Assembly (NCBI GenBank): GCA_035352715.1
Contig: DAOPYE010000066.1
Span: forward strand, 1-15,323
Length of the DNA stretch: 15,323 nucleotides
From: DAOPYE01 sp035352715
GTDB lineage: Bacteria; Acidobacteriota; Holophagae; Holophagales; Holophagaceae
Direction: 5' to 3'
The notes under the pieces were generated by a model. It was given only the letters and a program-made list of their open reading frames with translations, had not been told where the DNA came from and made no database searches. Positions 1 through 6,919 of the stretch are shown here, in pieces; positions within the stretch are counted from its first letter, which is position 1, and every line of letters begins with the position of its first letter. Made by a program: the position numbers and the translations under genes.

Positions 1-319
1 GCTCGGGCACGTAGGCCTCGGGCTGGTAGTAGTCGTAGTAGCTGACGAAGTACTCCACGGCGTTCTCGGGGAAGAACTGCTTGAATTCCGAGAACAGCTG
101 CGCCGCCAGCGTCTTGTTGGGCGCGAAGATCAGCGCGGGGCGGTTCAGCCGCGCGATGACGCTGGCCATGGTGAAGGTCTTGCCGCTGCCGGTCACGCCC
201 AACAGCGTCTGGAACCGATCGCCGGATTCCACGCCCTTCACCAACTGGTCGATGGCCTCGGGCTGATCGCCCGCGGGCGCATAGGGAGCGACAAGCTTGA
301 AGGGCGCGAACTTCGACAT
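1..319 (-). CDS. uvrB: UvrB, excinuclease ABC subunit B (N-terminal part, cut by window edge)
   Basis: Only the first 106 residues are present; the gene runs off the left edge. UvrB is the DNA-damage verifying helicase-like subunit of the UvrABC nucleotide excision repair nuclease. The translation begins MSKFAPFKLVAPYAPAGDQP, the typical UvrB start with the GDQP Q-motif. It then shows the Walker A loop GVTGSGKT (residues 41-48), APNKTLAAQL (66-75) and the tyrosine-rich beta-hairpin YFVSYYDYYQPEAYVP (90-105), which in UvrB is inserted between the DNA strands at a lesion. The ATG at 319 is the natural start because the reading frame meets a stop codon (TGA) five codons upstream; no strong Shine-Dalgarno is seen. 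It is divergent from the hexosaminidase gene, and no clear LexA box was seen in the shared upstream region. Confidence 0.96.
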   Translation of the reverse strand, partial: MSKFAPFKLVAPYAPAGDQPEAIDQLVKGVESGDRFQTLLGVTGSGKTFTMASVIARLNRPALIFAPNKTLAAQLFSEFKQFFPENAVEYFVSYYDYYQPEAYVPE

Positions 320-454
320 GAGGACATTCTTTCATCCCCCACGCTCCTTGACGAATCTTTTACGAAAGACGCCCCAAAGTGCCTCGCACCCTTGCGGGCG
401 CTTTCGCCCGGGCGTTGAATGAACGGCCGGCCGCTGCCAATTTCTGGGATTCCC
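320..454. promoter_or_regulatory. Divergent intergenic region between uvrB and the GH20 gene
   Basis: This short region must hold the promoters for both divergent genes. On the plus strand a good -35-like TTGACG sits at 348-353, but no convincing -10 follows at 16-18 bp. A small inverted repeat TCTTT-TACG-AAAGA lies at 356-369 and a GC-rich hairpin CGGGCG-CTTT-CGCCCG at 395-410. Either could be an operator or a leader structure; neither matches a regulator site I can name. The precise promoter positions are not resolved. Confidence 0.3.
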
Positions 455-2977
455 ATGCCATCCTCCGCACGCACCACCTCCATGACCGCTCTCGCGGCGC
501 TCCTTCTCGCTGCGCCTGGCAACAGTCAGACAGCGCTCCAGCTTCGATGGGATGTGCAGCGCGAAGGGACCCAGGGGAGAGGCGCCCAAGCCAAGTTCTC
601 TTTGACCAACCGCGATGTGCGCCCCTTGCCGGATCATGGATGGGCCATCTACTGCAACGGCATGCGCCAACCGGAGCCTGGCTCCATCGAAGGCCAGGTG
701 GCCTTTGAAGCCTTGGATGGAGAGCTGGCCAGGATAAAGCCCCTGCCCGGCTTCAAGCCGCTGGCGCCAGGGGCCACGCTGGAGATCCGTTACCGCACAG
801 GGCATCGCAACGTCAGCGAAATCCCCGCCGGGCCCTATATCGTTTTCGATGCCGAACCCCATAAGGGCATCCCGCTGGACTACGCCACGAGCAGCGCGAT
901 GCCCTTGATCGGCCTCGCCGCGCCCGAGATGCGCTATGCGCAGAACGCCCTGACGCGGGAGCTCCAGGAAACCGATCTCCCACTGGTGTTTCCCACACCG
1001 GTCCGCGTCCAGAAAACGGAAGGCCGTCTTCGCTTTGGCCCCCTGGAAATCATTGCGGATCCCTCCCTGGCGGCGGAAGCCGCATCCGCCAAGGCCTTGC
1101 TGCACCCCTGGACGAATGCAGATCCAGGCGCTCCGAAAACCCTGGTCCGCCTGCACGTGGGCGCGGTGGAGGGCCAAAACGCCAGCGAAGCATACTGCCT
1201 GACCGTCGATCCCGGCACCGGAATCCGCATTCAAGGGAATTCGACAGCCGGTGTCTATTACGGCATCCAGTCGCTGCGGAGCCTGCTCGGCGGCATCGAC
1301 AAATCCTCCAACACCCTGCCCGCCCTGAAGATCATCGATGCTCCGCGCTTCGGCTACCGCGGCATGCACATCGACGTGGCGCGCAATTTCCAATCCAAGG
1401 GATCCCTCTTCCGGGTGCTGGATCTCATGGCCCGGGTCAAGCTGAACGCCCTGCACCTCCACCTGACGGACGATGAGGGCTGGCGCATCGAGATCGCCGG
1501 TATGCCCGAGCTGACGGCCGTCGGCGCGCACCGTGGGCATACGCTCGATTCCAGCGATCAGCTTCAGCCCGCCTATGGCTCCGGCCCTGCGGCGGGCCAA
1601 CCTTTCGGCAGCGGCTTCTACACGAAGGCGGATTACATCGAACTCCTTCGCTACGCCGCCGCGCGGCATATCGAGGTCATCCCCGAATTGGAAATGCCAG
1701 GACATGCCCGCGCCGCCATCAAGGCCATGGAAGCTCGCCGACAGGCCCGTCTGCGCGTTGGCGATGCGGCGGGCGCCCAGCAGTTCCTGCTGAGCGATCC
1801 AGAGGATCGTTCCACTTACACCTCCATCCAGAACTTCCACGACAACGTGATGAACCCCGCCATGCCATCCACCTACGCGTTCATCGAAGCGGTCGTCCGT
1901 GAATTGGCCGCCATGCACCGCGAGGCCAGGGTGCCCCTGCGCAATCTGCACATGGGCGGCGACGAGGTTCCAGCGGGCACCTGGGAGCGATCGCCCATCG
2001 CCCAGAACGAGGTGAAGCAGCGCGGCATGAGCTCGGTCCAGGAGCTCTGGTTCCTGTTCTACGGGCGCGTGGAAGAGATCCTGAAAGCCCATGGGCTGGG
2101 ACTTTCGGGCTGGGAGGAGATCGGCGTTCGGAAAACCAAGCTGCAGGGCCGCGACAAGATCATTCCCAATCCCCTGTTCGCCGAACGCGGCTGGCGCACC
2201 TACGTCTGGAACAACATGTTCGGCAGTGGCAACGAGGATCTGGCCTACCGACTGGCCAATGGCGGATACAAGGTCGTCCTTTGTCCCGTGAGCAACTTCT
2301 ACTTCGATCTGGCGTACTCGAATCATCCGAAAGAGCCGGGCCTTTCGTGGGGCGGCTACGTGGATGTGGACAAGCCTTTCGCCTTCATCCCCTTCGACTA
2401 CTACCGCAACGCCAAGGAGGATGCCCAGGGCCGCGCGCTGGACCGTTCGATTTTCGTCGGCAAGGACCGCCTGACCGAATACGGTCGCCAGAACATCGTG
2501 GGGATTCAAGGCTGTCTATGGTCCGAGACGCTGGGCGGCCAGGGCCGCCTGGAATACATGCTGGTGCCCAAGCTCTTTGGCCTGGCCGAACGCGCCTGGG
2601 CACCGGATCCCGCATGGGCCCAGGAGCCGGATCCCCAGCGGGCCGAGGCCCTCTACCAGGAGGCCTGGTCGGTCTTCGCCAACGTGCTGGGCAAGCGAGA
2701 GCTGCCGGAGCTGGACCGGACCTTTCCGGGATTGAACTACCGCATCCCCACACCAGGACTGAAGCCCGAGGCCAACGGCATCCGCGTCAATCTCCAGCTC
2801 CCAGGCTTCACGCTGCGCTACACCACGGATGGCAGCGAGCCCAGCGCCACCAGTCCCATGGTCGCGGGCCTCATCCCGGTCCCCAAACCCGGCATCATCC
2901 GCGCAAGAGCGTTCAATGGCCTTGGTCGCGGAGGAGCCACCGCCACCCTGAACACCGCCTCGCCCACCCTGGAGTGA
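455..2977 (+). CDS. Secreted beta-N-acetylhexosaminidase, GH20 (chitobiase type)
   Basis: Glycoside hydrolase family 20 enzyme that removes terminal N-acetylglucosamine (or N-acetylgalactosamine) from chitooligosaccharides and related glycans. From the start chosen here (840 aa) the order is a short signal-peptide-like segment (hydrophobic core TALAALLLAAPG), a CHB_HEX carbohydrate-binding-like domain (about 30-160), a GH20b domain (about 170-290), the GH20 barrel (about 295-720) and a C-terminal CHB_HEX_C sandwich (about 755-838). This is the architecture of Serratia chitobiase. The catalytic Asp-Glu pair is in HMGGDEVPAGTWE, encoded at 1961-1966 (D503-E504). Other GH20 landmarks are YRGMHIDVARNF, LHLHLTDDEGWRIEI and WSETLGG. 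The frame is open from an ATG at 419, and another ATG is at 482. None has a strong ribosome binding site; 455 was chosen because it gives a compact basic n-region before the hydrophobic stretch. Single-gene unit ending in a strong terminator. Confidence 0.93.
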   Translation: MPSSARTTSMTALAALLLAAPGNSQTALQLRWDVQREGTQGRGAQAKFSLTNRDVRPLPDHGWAIYCNGMRQPEPGSIEGQVAFEALDGELARIKPLPGFKPLAPGATLEIRYRTGHRNVSEIPAGPYIVFDAEPHKGIPLDYATSSAMPLIGLAAPEMRYAQNALTRELQETDLPLVFPTPVRVQKTEGRLRFGPLEIIADPSLAAEAASAKALLHPWTNADPGAPKTLVRLHVGAVEGQNASEAYCLTVDPGTGIRIQGNSTAGVYYGIQSLRSLLGGIDKSSNTLPALKIIDAPRFGYRGMHIDVARNFQSKGSLFRVLDLMARVKLNALHLHLTDDEGWRIEIAGMPELTAVGAHRGHTLDSSDQLQPAYGSGPAAGQPFGSGFYTKADYIELLRYAAARHIEVIPELEMPGHARAAIKAMEARRQARLRVGDAAGAQQFLLSDPEDRSTYTSIQNFHDNVMNPAMPSTYAFIEAVVRELAAMHREARVPLRNLHMGGDEVPAGTWERSPIAQNEVKQRGMSSVQELWFLFYGRVEEILKAHGLGLSGWEEIGVRKTKLQGRDKIIPNPLFAERGWRTYVWNNMFGSGNEDLAYRLANGGYKVVLCPVSNFYFDLAYSNHPKEPGLSWGGYVDVDKPFAFIPFDYYRNAKEDAQGRALDRSIFVGKDRLTEYGRQNIVGIQGCLWSETLGGQGRLEYMLVPKLFGLAERAWAPDPAWAQEPDPQRAEALYQEAWSVFANVLGKRELPELDRTFPGLNYRIPTPGLKPEANGIRVNLQLPGFTLRYTTDGSEPSATSPMVAGLIPVPKPGIIRARAFNGLGRGGATATLNTASPTLE

Positions 2978-2987
2978 GGCTAGACGC

Positions 2988-3017
2988 AAAGAGGCCGGAC
3001 AAAAGTCCGGCCTCTTT
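2988..3017. terminator. Bidirectional intrinsic terminator between GH20 gene and fabF
   Basis: A perfect 13-bp stem (2988-3000 with 3005-3017) has a 4-nt AAAA loop. The stem has an A-rich left arm and a T-rich right arm (AAAGAGGCC... and ...GGCCTCTTT), so it acts as a terminator in both directions. It lies 10 bp after the hexosaminidase stop and 17 bp after the fabF stop, serving the two convergent genes. Confidence 0.93.
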
Positions 3018-3034
3018 CGTTCTTGCAGAAAGGC

Positions 3035-4285
3035 TCAGGCTTTGCGCAGCACGACGCAGGCGTTGGTGCCGCCGAAGCCGAAATTGTTGTTCAGCACGTA
3101 TTCGGCGTCGAAGGTGGACGCGACATTGGCGCACACGTCCAGATCGCATGCAGGATCCTGGTTCTCGACGTTGATGGTGGGCGGGATCTGGCCGGTGCTG
3201 ATGGCCTTGGCGATGAAGATGGTCTCGATGCCGCCGGAAGCGCCCAGCAGATGGCCCGTCATGGACTTGGTGGAGCTGACCTTCAGATCCTTGACGTGCG
3301 CACCGAAGACGCCCTTGACTGCGGCGCATTCGATGCGGTCGCCCGCGGGCGTCGAGGTGCCGTGGGCGTTGACGTAGCCGATCTGCTCGACGGCGATGCC
3401 CGCGTCCTTGATGGCCGCGCGCATGACGCGCATGGGGCCGTCGCCATCCTCGCTGGGGCTGGTGATATGGTAGGCGTCACCGCTCATACCGTAGCCCGCA
3501 ATCTCGGCGTAGATCTTCGCGCCGCGCGCCTTGGCCATTTCGTATTCCTCGAGCACCAGGATGCCGGCGCCCTCGCCCATCACAAAGCCATCGCGATCCT
3601 TGTCGAAAGGACGGCTGGCGTGCGTAGGATCATCGTTGCGCGTGGACAGCGCGCGCAGGGCCGCAAAGCCGCCCACGCCGAGCTCGTTCACCACGGAATC
3701 GCTGCCGCCGGCGATCATGCGGTCGGCGTAGCCGAACATGATGAGCCGCGCCGCATCGCCGATGGCGTGCGTGCCCGTCGCACAGGCCGTGCAGACCGCG
3801 CTATTGGGGCCCTGCAAGCCATACTTGATGCTCACGAAGCCGCTGGCATTGTTGATGATCAGGCTGGGAATGAAGAAGGGGCTGGTGCGGCGGGGACCGC
3901 GATAGCCATTGGCTTCGTGCCAGATGGTGCCCAGGCCGCCGATGCCGCTGCCGATGTAGACGCCAAACGCCTCGCGTTCGGCCTTCGTGAGCTCGACTTG
4001 GTCCAAGCCCGCATCCACCATCGCCTGGTGCGCCGCACCCATGGCGTAGTGGATGAAGATATCCATCTTTTTCTGTTCTTTTTTCTCAATGTAGAGATCG
4101 GGATTGAAGCCCTTCACCTGGCCCGCGATCTTGCAGGCGAAATCGGTGGTGTCGAACCGGTCGATCAATCCGATGCCGCTGCGGCCGGCCAGGAGGTTCT
4201 CCCAGGTCTCGTCCACGGAGAGACCACAGGGGTTGACCGTGCCCATGCCCGTGATGGCCACACGTCGACGTTGGATGGAAGTCAT
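3035..4285 (-). CDS. fabF: Beta-ketoacyl-ACP synthase II (KAS II)
   Basis: 416-aa condensing enzyme of type II fatty acid synthesis. It joins malonyl-ACP to an acyl-enzyme to extend the chain by two carbons, in the cytoplasm. The thiolase-fold active site is complete: nucleophile Cys168 in CTACATGTH, His308 in NAHGTSTPAGD, Lys340 and His345 in KSMTGHLLGASGG, and the gating loop NFGFGGTN near the C-terminus. Two active-site histidines and overall length match FabF rather than FabH, which has a His-Asn pair. The ATG at 4285 (MTSIQRRRVAITGMG) has a good ribosome binding site (GAGGTGAG) just upstream. It follows acpP by 113 bp on the same strand, the common acpP-fabF order, with a hairpin in between that may lower its expression relative to acpP. 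Confidence 0.96.
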   Translation of the reverse strand: MTSIQRRRVAITGMGTVNPCGLSVDETWENLLAGRSGIGLIDRFDTTDFACKIAGQVKGFNPDLYIEKKEQKKMDIFIHYAMGAAHQAMVDAGLDQVELTKAEREAFGVYIGSGIGGLGTIWHEANGYRGPRRTSPFFIPSLIINNASGFVSIKYGLQGPNSAVCTACATGTHAIGDAARLIMFGYADRMIAGGSDSVVNELGVGGFAALRALSTRNDDPTHASRPFDKDRDGFVMGEGAGILVLEEYEMAKARGAKIYAEIAGYGMSGDAYHITSPSEDGDGPMRVMRAAIKDAGIAVEQIGYVNAHGTSTPAGDRIECAAVKGVFGAHVKDLKVSSTKSMTGHLLGASGGIETIFIAKAISTGQIPPTINVENQDPACDLDVCANVASTFDAEYVLNNNFGFGGTNACVVLRKA

Positions 4286-4350
4286 AGGCTCACCTCAGGA
4301 TCAGGATGCCACAGGTTGCCCGTGAGGACACCCATCCCCAGATAGCAAAC

Positions 4351-4372
4351 GCCGCGGGAACCGGCCCGCGGC
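4351..4372 (-). terminator. Hairpin between acpP and fabF, possible partial terminator
   Basis: A perfect 8-bp GC-only stem GCCGCGGG / CCCGCGGC (4351-4358 with 4365-4372) has a 6-nt loop, 26 bp after the acpP stop. On the transcribed strand it is followed by GTTTGCTATC, so there is only a weak U-tract. It is best read as an attenuator or RNA-processing/stabilising hairpin that would let ACP be made in excess over FabF, rather than as a full terminator. Confidence 0.45.
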
Positions 4373-4398
4373 GCTGGTCTTTGATGGTGCCAAAAGGC

Positions 4399-4638
4399 TT
4401 AGGCCTTGGCGTTCTTCTCGATGTAGCTGATCGCATCGCCAACGGTGCGGATCTTCTCCTGCTCGCTCTCGGGGATCTCGATACCGAAAGCTTCTTCGAT
4501 AGCCATGATGATCTCGACAGTATCGAGGCTGTCAGCGCCCAGATCATCGACGAAGTGGCTGCTTTCGGAAATGGAATCCTCGGGCTTCGCCAGCTGCTCC
4601 GCAATGATCGCAATAACCTTCTTACGAATTTCCGCCAT
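4399..4638 (-). CDS. acpP: Acyl carrier protein
   Basis: 79-aa acidic carrier protein that holds growing acyl chains on a 4'-phosphopantetheine arm for fatty acid synthesis. The attachment serine is Ser37 in the signature DDLGADSLDTVE, followed by the helix III region IEEAFGIEIPESEQEKIRTV. Length and the strongly acidic composition are standard for AcpP. The frame is open to an upstream ATG at 4677, but the start at 4638 (MAEIRKKV) is chosen because AAGGAGAG sits at ideal distance before it and the extra 13 residues do not belong to the family. First gene of the acpP-fabF unit and divergent from the recombinase gene. Confidence 0.97.
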   Translation of the reverse strand: MAEIRKKVIAIIAEQLAKPEDSISESSHFVDDLGADSLDTVEIIMAIEEAFGIEIPESEQEKIRTVGDAISYIEKNAKA

Positions 4639-4664
4639 CGGGCTCTCCTTGAAACCATGCGAGG

Positions 4665-4694
4665 CTATCACAGCCAACCGGCGATGCCAAGCAA
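4665..4694 (-). promoter_or_regulatory. Candidate sigma-70-type promoter for acpP
   Basis: On the minus strand a -35-like TTGCTT (4694-4689) and a -10-like TGATAG (4670-4665) are separated by 18 bp, with TG just before the -10. Transcription would start near 4658, about 20 bp before the acpP start codon. The whole divergent gap is only 68 bp, so the recombinase promoter must overlap it. Pattern match only. Confidence 0.35.
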
Positions 4695-4706
4695 CAGGAA
4701 TTCATC

Positions 4707-5651
4707 ATGCCGAGACCGATCCAAACTCCCGCTCCTCCAAGCGGCTGGCCTTTGGGCTGGGGACATTCCCTTCGGGAGTTCGAGACGCATCTGGCCGTGG
4801 AGCGCGGATTGTCCGCCCACAGCGTCTCCGGCTACCTCTCCGATCTTCGCATTCTCGCGGCCTGGGCTTGCGCGCGGGAGCTGCCCCTGGCATCCATGGA
4901 CCGGGACAGCCTGGCGGCCTTCCTGGCGGAACAGCACGCGGCGGGCAAGGCGCCGCGCAGCGTGGCCCGGCTGTCCTCCGCGCTGCGCCAATTCCTCACC
5001 TTTCTGCAGATGGAAGGCGAAGGCGCGGCGGGACCCGAAAGCGTCGTGCGCCCGCCCCGGGCGCCGCGGGTGCTTCCTCGCACGCTGACCGAAAGCCAGG
5101 TGGAAGCCCTGCTCGCGGCCCCGGACACCTCTACCCCGCTGGGGCTGCGGGATCGCGCGTGGATCGAGCTGCTCTACGCCTCGGGCCTGCGCGTGACGGA
5201 GCTGGCGGAAATCCCCGCCCTATCGGTATTCCTGGACGAGGGCTTCCTCAAAGTCATGGGCAAGGGACGCAAGGAGCGCCTGATCCCCTTCGGAGAAAGC
5301 GCCGAGCACTGGATGCGCGCATGGCTGAAAGTCCGGCCGGGCCTGAAGCCCCAGGTCGACAAGCTGTTCGTAGGACGCCGCGGAGAGGTGCTCACGCGTC
5401 AGCACTACTGGCGCCTGCTGAAGGCCTACGCGGTCAAGGCCGGCATCCGGCGCGAGGCCGTCAGCCCGCACGTGCTGCGCCATGCGTTCGCAACCCATCT
5501 GCTGGATCACGGCGCGGATCTGCGCGCGGTCCAGGCCATGCTGGGCCACGCGGACATCGCCACCACGCAGATCTACACACATGTCCATCAGGCACGGCTA
5601 CGGGCGCTCTACGACCGCATGCACCCCAGAAGCGTCGTCAGCGGCGAGTGA
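4707..5651 (+). CDS. xerD: Tyrosine site-specific recombinase, XerC/XerD type
   Basis: 314-aa tyrosine recombinase of the kind that resolves chromosome dimers at dif sites during cell division. An N-terminal SAM-like core-binding domain (about 20-105) precedes the catalytic domain (about 125-305). All catalytic residues are visible: Arg162 (SGLRVTEL), Lys186 (VMGKGRKERLIP), His255 and Arg258 (HVLRHAFATHLL), His281 (LGHADIATTQIYTHV) and nucleophile Tyr290. The first 18 residues are a Pro-rich extension beyond the usual Xer start, but ATG 4707 has AGGA at suitable distance. No integrase-type arm-binding domain, att site or phage gene is nearby, so a housekeeping Xer role is more likely than a mobile-element integrase. 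XerC and XerD cannot be separated with certainty by eye. It is followed by the WYL gene after 89 bp. Confidence 0.88.
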   Translation: MPRPIQTPAPPSGWPLGWGHSLREFETHLAVERGLSAHSVSGYLSDLRILAAWACARELPLASMDRDSLAAFLAEQHAAGKAPRSVARLSSALRQFLTFLQMEGEGAAGPESVVRPPRAPRVLPRTLTESQVEALLAAPDTSTPLGLRDRAWIELLYASGLRVTELAEIPALSVFLDEGFLKVMGKGRKERLIPFGESAEHWMRAWLKVRPGLKPQVDKLFVGRRGEVLTRQHYWRLLKAYAVKAGIRREAVSPHVLRHAFATHLLDHGADLRAVQAMLGHADIATTQIYTHVHQARLRALYDRMHPRSVVSGE

Positions 5652-5740
5652 TGATCGGCGGATTTGCGTCTGTCGTTTACAACGCAAGGTGGACGCTGCA
5701 TGGAACTTGAGGACATGATGGTGAACGGAGATATTCACCC

Positions 5741-6832
5741 ATGGCCCCTCGCAAGCGCACCACGACCCCTGAGGCATCCAAGGACAGTTCCACGAAGACC
5801 GCCCGCAAGTCCAAGAGCGATGCCGCTGAAACGGAGATCACCCCAAAGGCGAAAGCATCCGGCAAGACCGCTGCGGCCAAGGCCGTGAAGACGACGGTCA
5901 AGAAGTCCGAGCCCGAATCCGCCCTCAAGTCCGCAGCGAAGGCGCCCCGGACGAAAGCCAAGAAGGCCGAAGAAGCAGTGAAGGAAGCCACCCCCGCCAT
6001 CACGCCGAAGGCTAGCGTTGAAGTAGCCGCCTCGGCCTCCTCCGCGCTGCCCGTCCTCGTCGACAAGGTGCTGGCCGCAATCCAGGAAAACCGGGCGGTG
6101 GAGTTCGTCTTTGCCGACGCGGACGCCAATCCGCCGCGCACCTTCGAGCCGCGCCAGCTCATCTTCGATGTCTTCTCCAAGGCCTGGTTCGCCTGGGGAT
6201 GGGATCGCCGCTACAACGCCGAGCGCCATCACCGCGTGGATCTGCTGACCGAAGTCAACGCCGTGGAAGGCGTGGGGCGGGCCGCGCAGGGTCCCTACAA
6301 GGAAGGCACGCCCTCCAATCAGATCGGTGGATGGCTGGGCGGCGAGCCGATCGCCGTGAAGGCCCTGCTGCTCAAACAGTGGATCTTCGCCATCAAACAA
6401 GCACCAGCGCCCTTCCCCGAATTCGTGATTCAGGAAGCGGAAGACGGCAAGGCGTCCGTAAGCTTCACGGGCACCGATCTGCGCGCCATCGCCCGCTGGT
6501 GCATGCAGTTTGGCGACGGCATCCAGGTGCTGGAACCCCAGCGCCTCGTGGACCGCATCAAGCAGGTGGGCATGAACTGGGCGGGCAAGCCCAAGCAGGA
6601 GAGCGCCCCCGTTCGTCCGCCGGTCCCTGCCCCCGCGCTGCGCCCGGAACCCCGCCCTGAGCGTTCGGAGGCGAGGCATGAAGCGAAGTCCGAAGGCCGG
6701 CATGACGCGAAGCACGAGCCCCGCTCGGAACGCCGCCATGCGCGCCCCGAACCCACTCGCGATACTGCACGCGATGCCGAGACCAAGCCCTCGAAGCCGG
6801 GCCGCGTCGAGATCCGCTTCGACCGCCTGTAG
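5741..6832 (+). CDS. WYL-WCX domain protein without HTH, with H1-like basic N-terminal tail
   Basis: 363 aa in three parts. Residues 1-100 are a low-complexity Lys/Ala/Thr/Ser/Pro tail (for example KAKASGKTAAAKAVKTTVKK) like histone H1-type bacterial nucleoid proteins. Residues about 105-175 resemble a WYL domain: a strand near AVEFVF, RTFEPRQLIF, then the WYL-equivalent AWFAWGWDRR and HHRVDLLTEVNAV. Residues about 205-275 resemble the WCX extension (FPEFVIQEAE... DLRAIARWCMQFGDGIQVLEP). The last 85 residues form an Arg/Glu/His/Pro-rich charged tail. Most WYL-WCX proteins carry an N-terminal winged HTH and act as ligand-responsive transcription regulators; none is visible here. The basic tail could bind DNA or RNA non-specifically instead. 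ATG 5741 has GGAG upstream. Possibly co-transcribed with the recombinase gene. The function is not known, and WYL/WCX assignment is by motif reading only. Confidence 0.75.
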   Translation: MAPRKRTTTPEASKDSSTKTARKSKSDAAETEITPKAKASGKTAAAKAVKTTVKKSEPESALKSAAKAPRTKAKKAEEAVKEATPAITPKASVEVAASASSALPVLVDKVLAAIQENRAVEFVFADADANPPRTFEPRQLIFDVFSKAWFAWGWDRRYNAERHHRVDLLTEVNAVEGVGRAAQGPYKEGTPSNQIGGWLGGEPIAVKALLLKQWIFAIKQAPAPFPEFVIQEAEDGKASVSFTGTDLRAIARWCMQFGDGIQVLEPQRLVDRIKQVGMNWAGKPKQESAPVRPPVPAPALRPEPRPERSEARHEAKSEGRHDAKHEPRSERRHARPEPTRDTARDAETKPSKPGRVEIRFDRL

Positions 6833-6872
6833 CGCGCAAGGCTTGATCCGTTCCTGCGCTTGCGGGCGTTCC

Positions 6873-6919
6873 CATCTGAAGCCTTCCGTGGCCCTGGCGC
6901 CAACGGAAGGCTTCAGATG
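6873..6919. terminator. 17-bp perfect hairpin between convergent WYL gene and phosphatase gene
   Basis: Arms 6873-6889 and 6903-6919 (CATCTGAAGCCTTCCGT and its complement) are perfectly complementary with a 13-nt loop. It lies 40 bp after the WYL gene stop. On the other strand it contains the TGA stop codon (6915-6913) of the phosphatase gene. Neither side has a run of T residues, so it may block RNA decay or work with Rho rather than as a classical intrinsic terminator. Confidence 0.7.

Noticed and set aside
332..2509. 725-codon open frame on the minus strand opposite the GH20 gene
   Set aside because: Antisense shadow; the plus strand carries the complete GH20 domain set with the catalytic Asp-Glu pair.
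3023..4345. 440-codon plus-strand frame opposite fabF
   Set aside because: Antisense shadow of FabF, which has all active-site residues; this frame would also begin right after the terminator with no recognisable protein features.
4707..5651. Tyrosine recombinase as the integrase of a mobile element
   Set aside because: No direct repeats, tRNA target, phage or conjugation genes are nearby, and the size and domain layout match housekeeping XerC/D.
5700..5888. Small frame starting MELEDMMVNGDIHPW just upstream of and overlapping the WYL gene
   Set aside because: Most of it lies out of frame within the WYL coding sequence, with Pro/Arg-rich shadow translation; there is no independent support.
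5735..6739. 334-codon minus-strand frame opposite the WYL gene
   Set aside because: Gly/Leu/Arg-rich shadow produced by the complementary codons; the plus strand has a ribosome binding site and WYL/WCX motifs.
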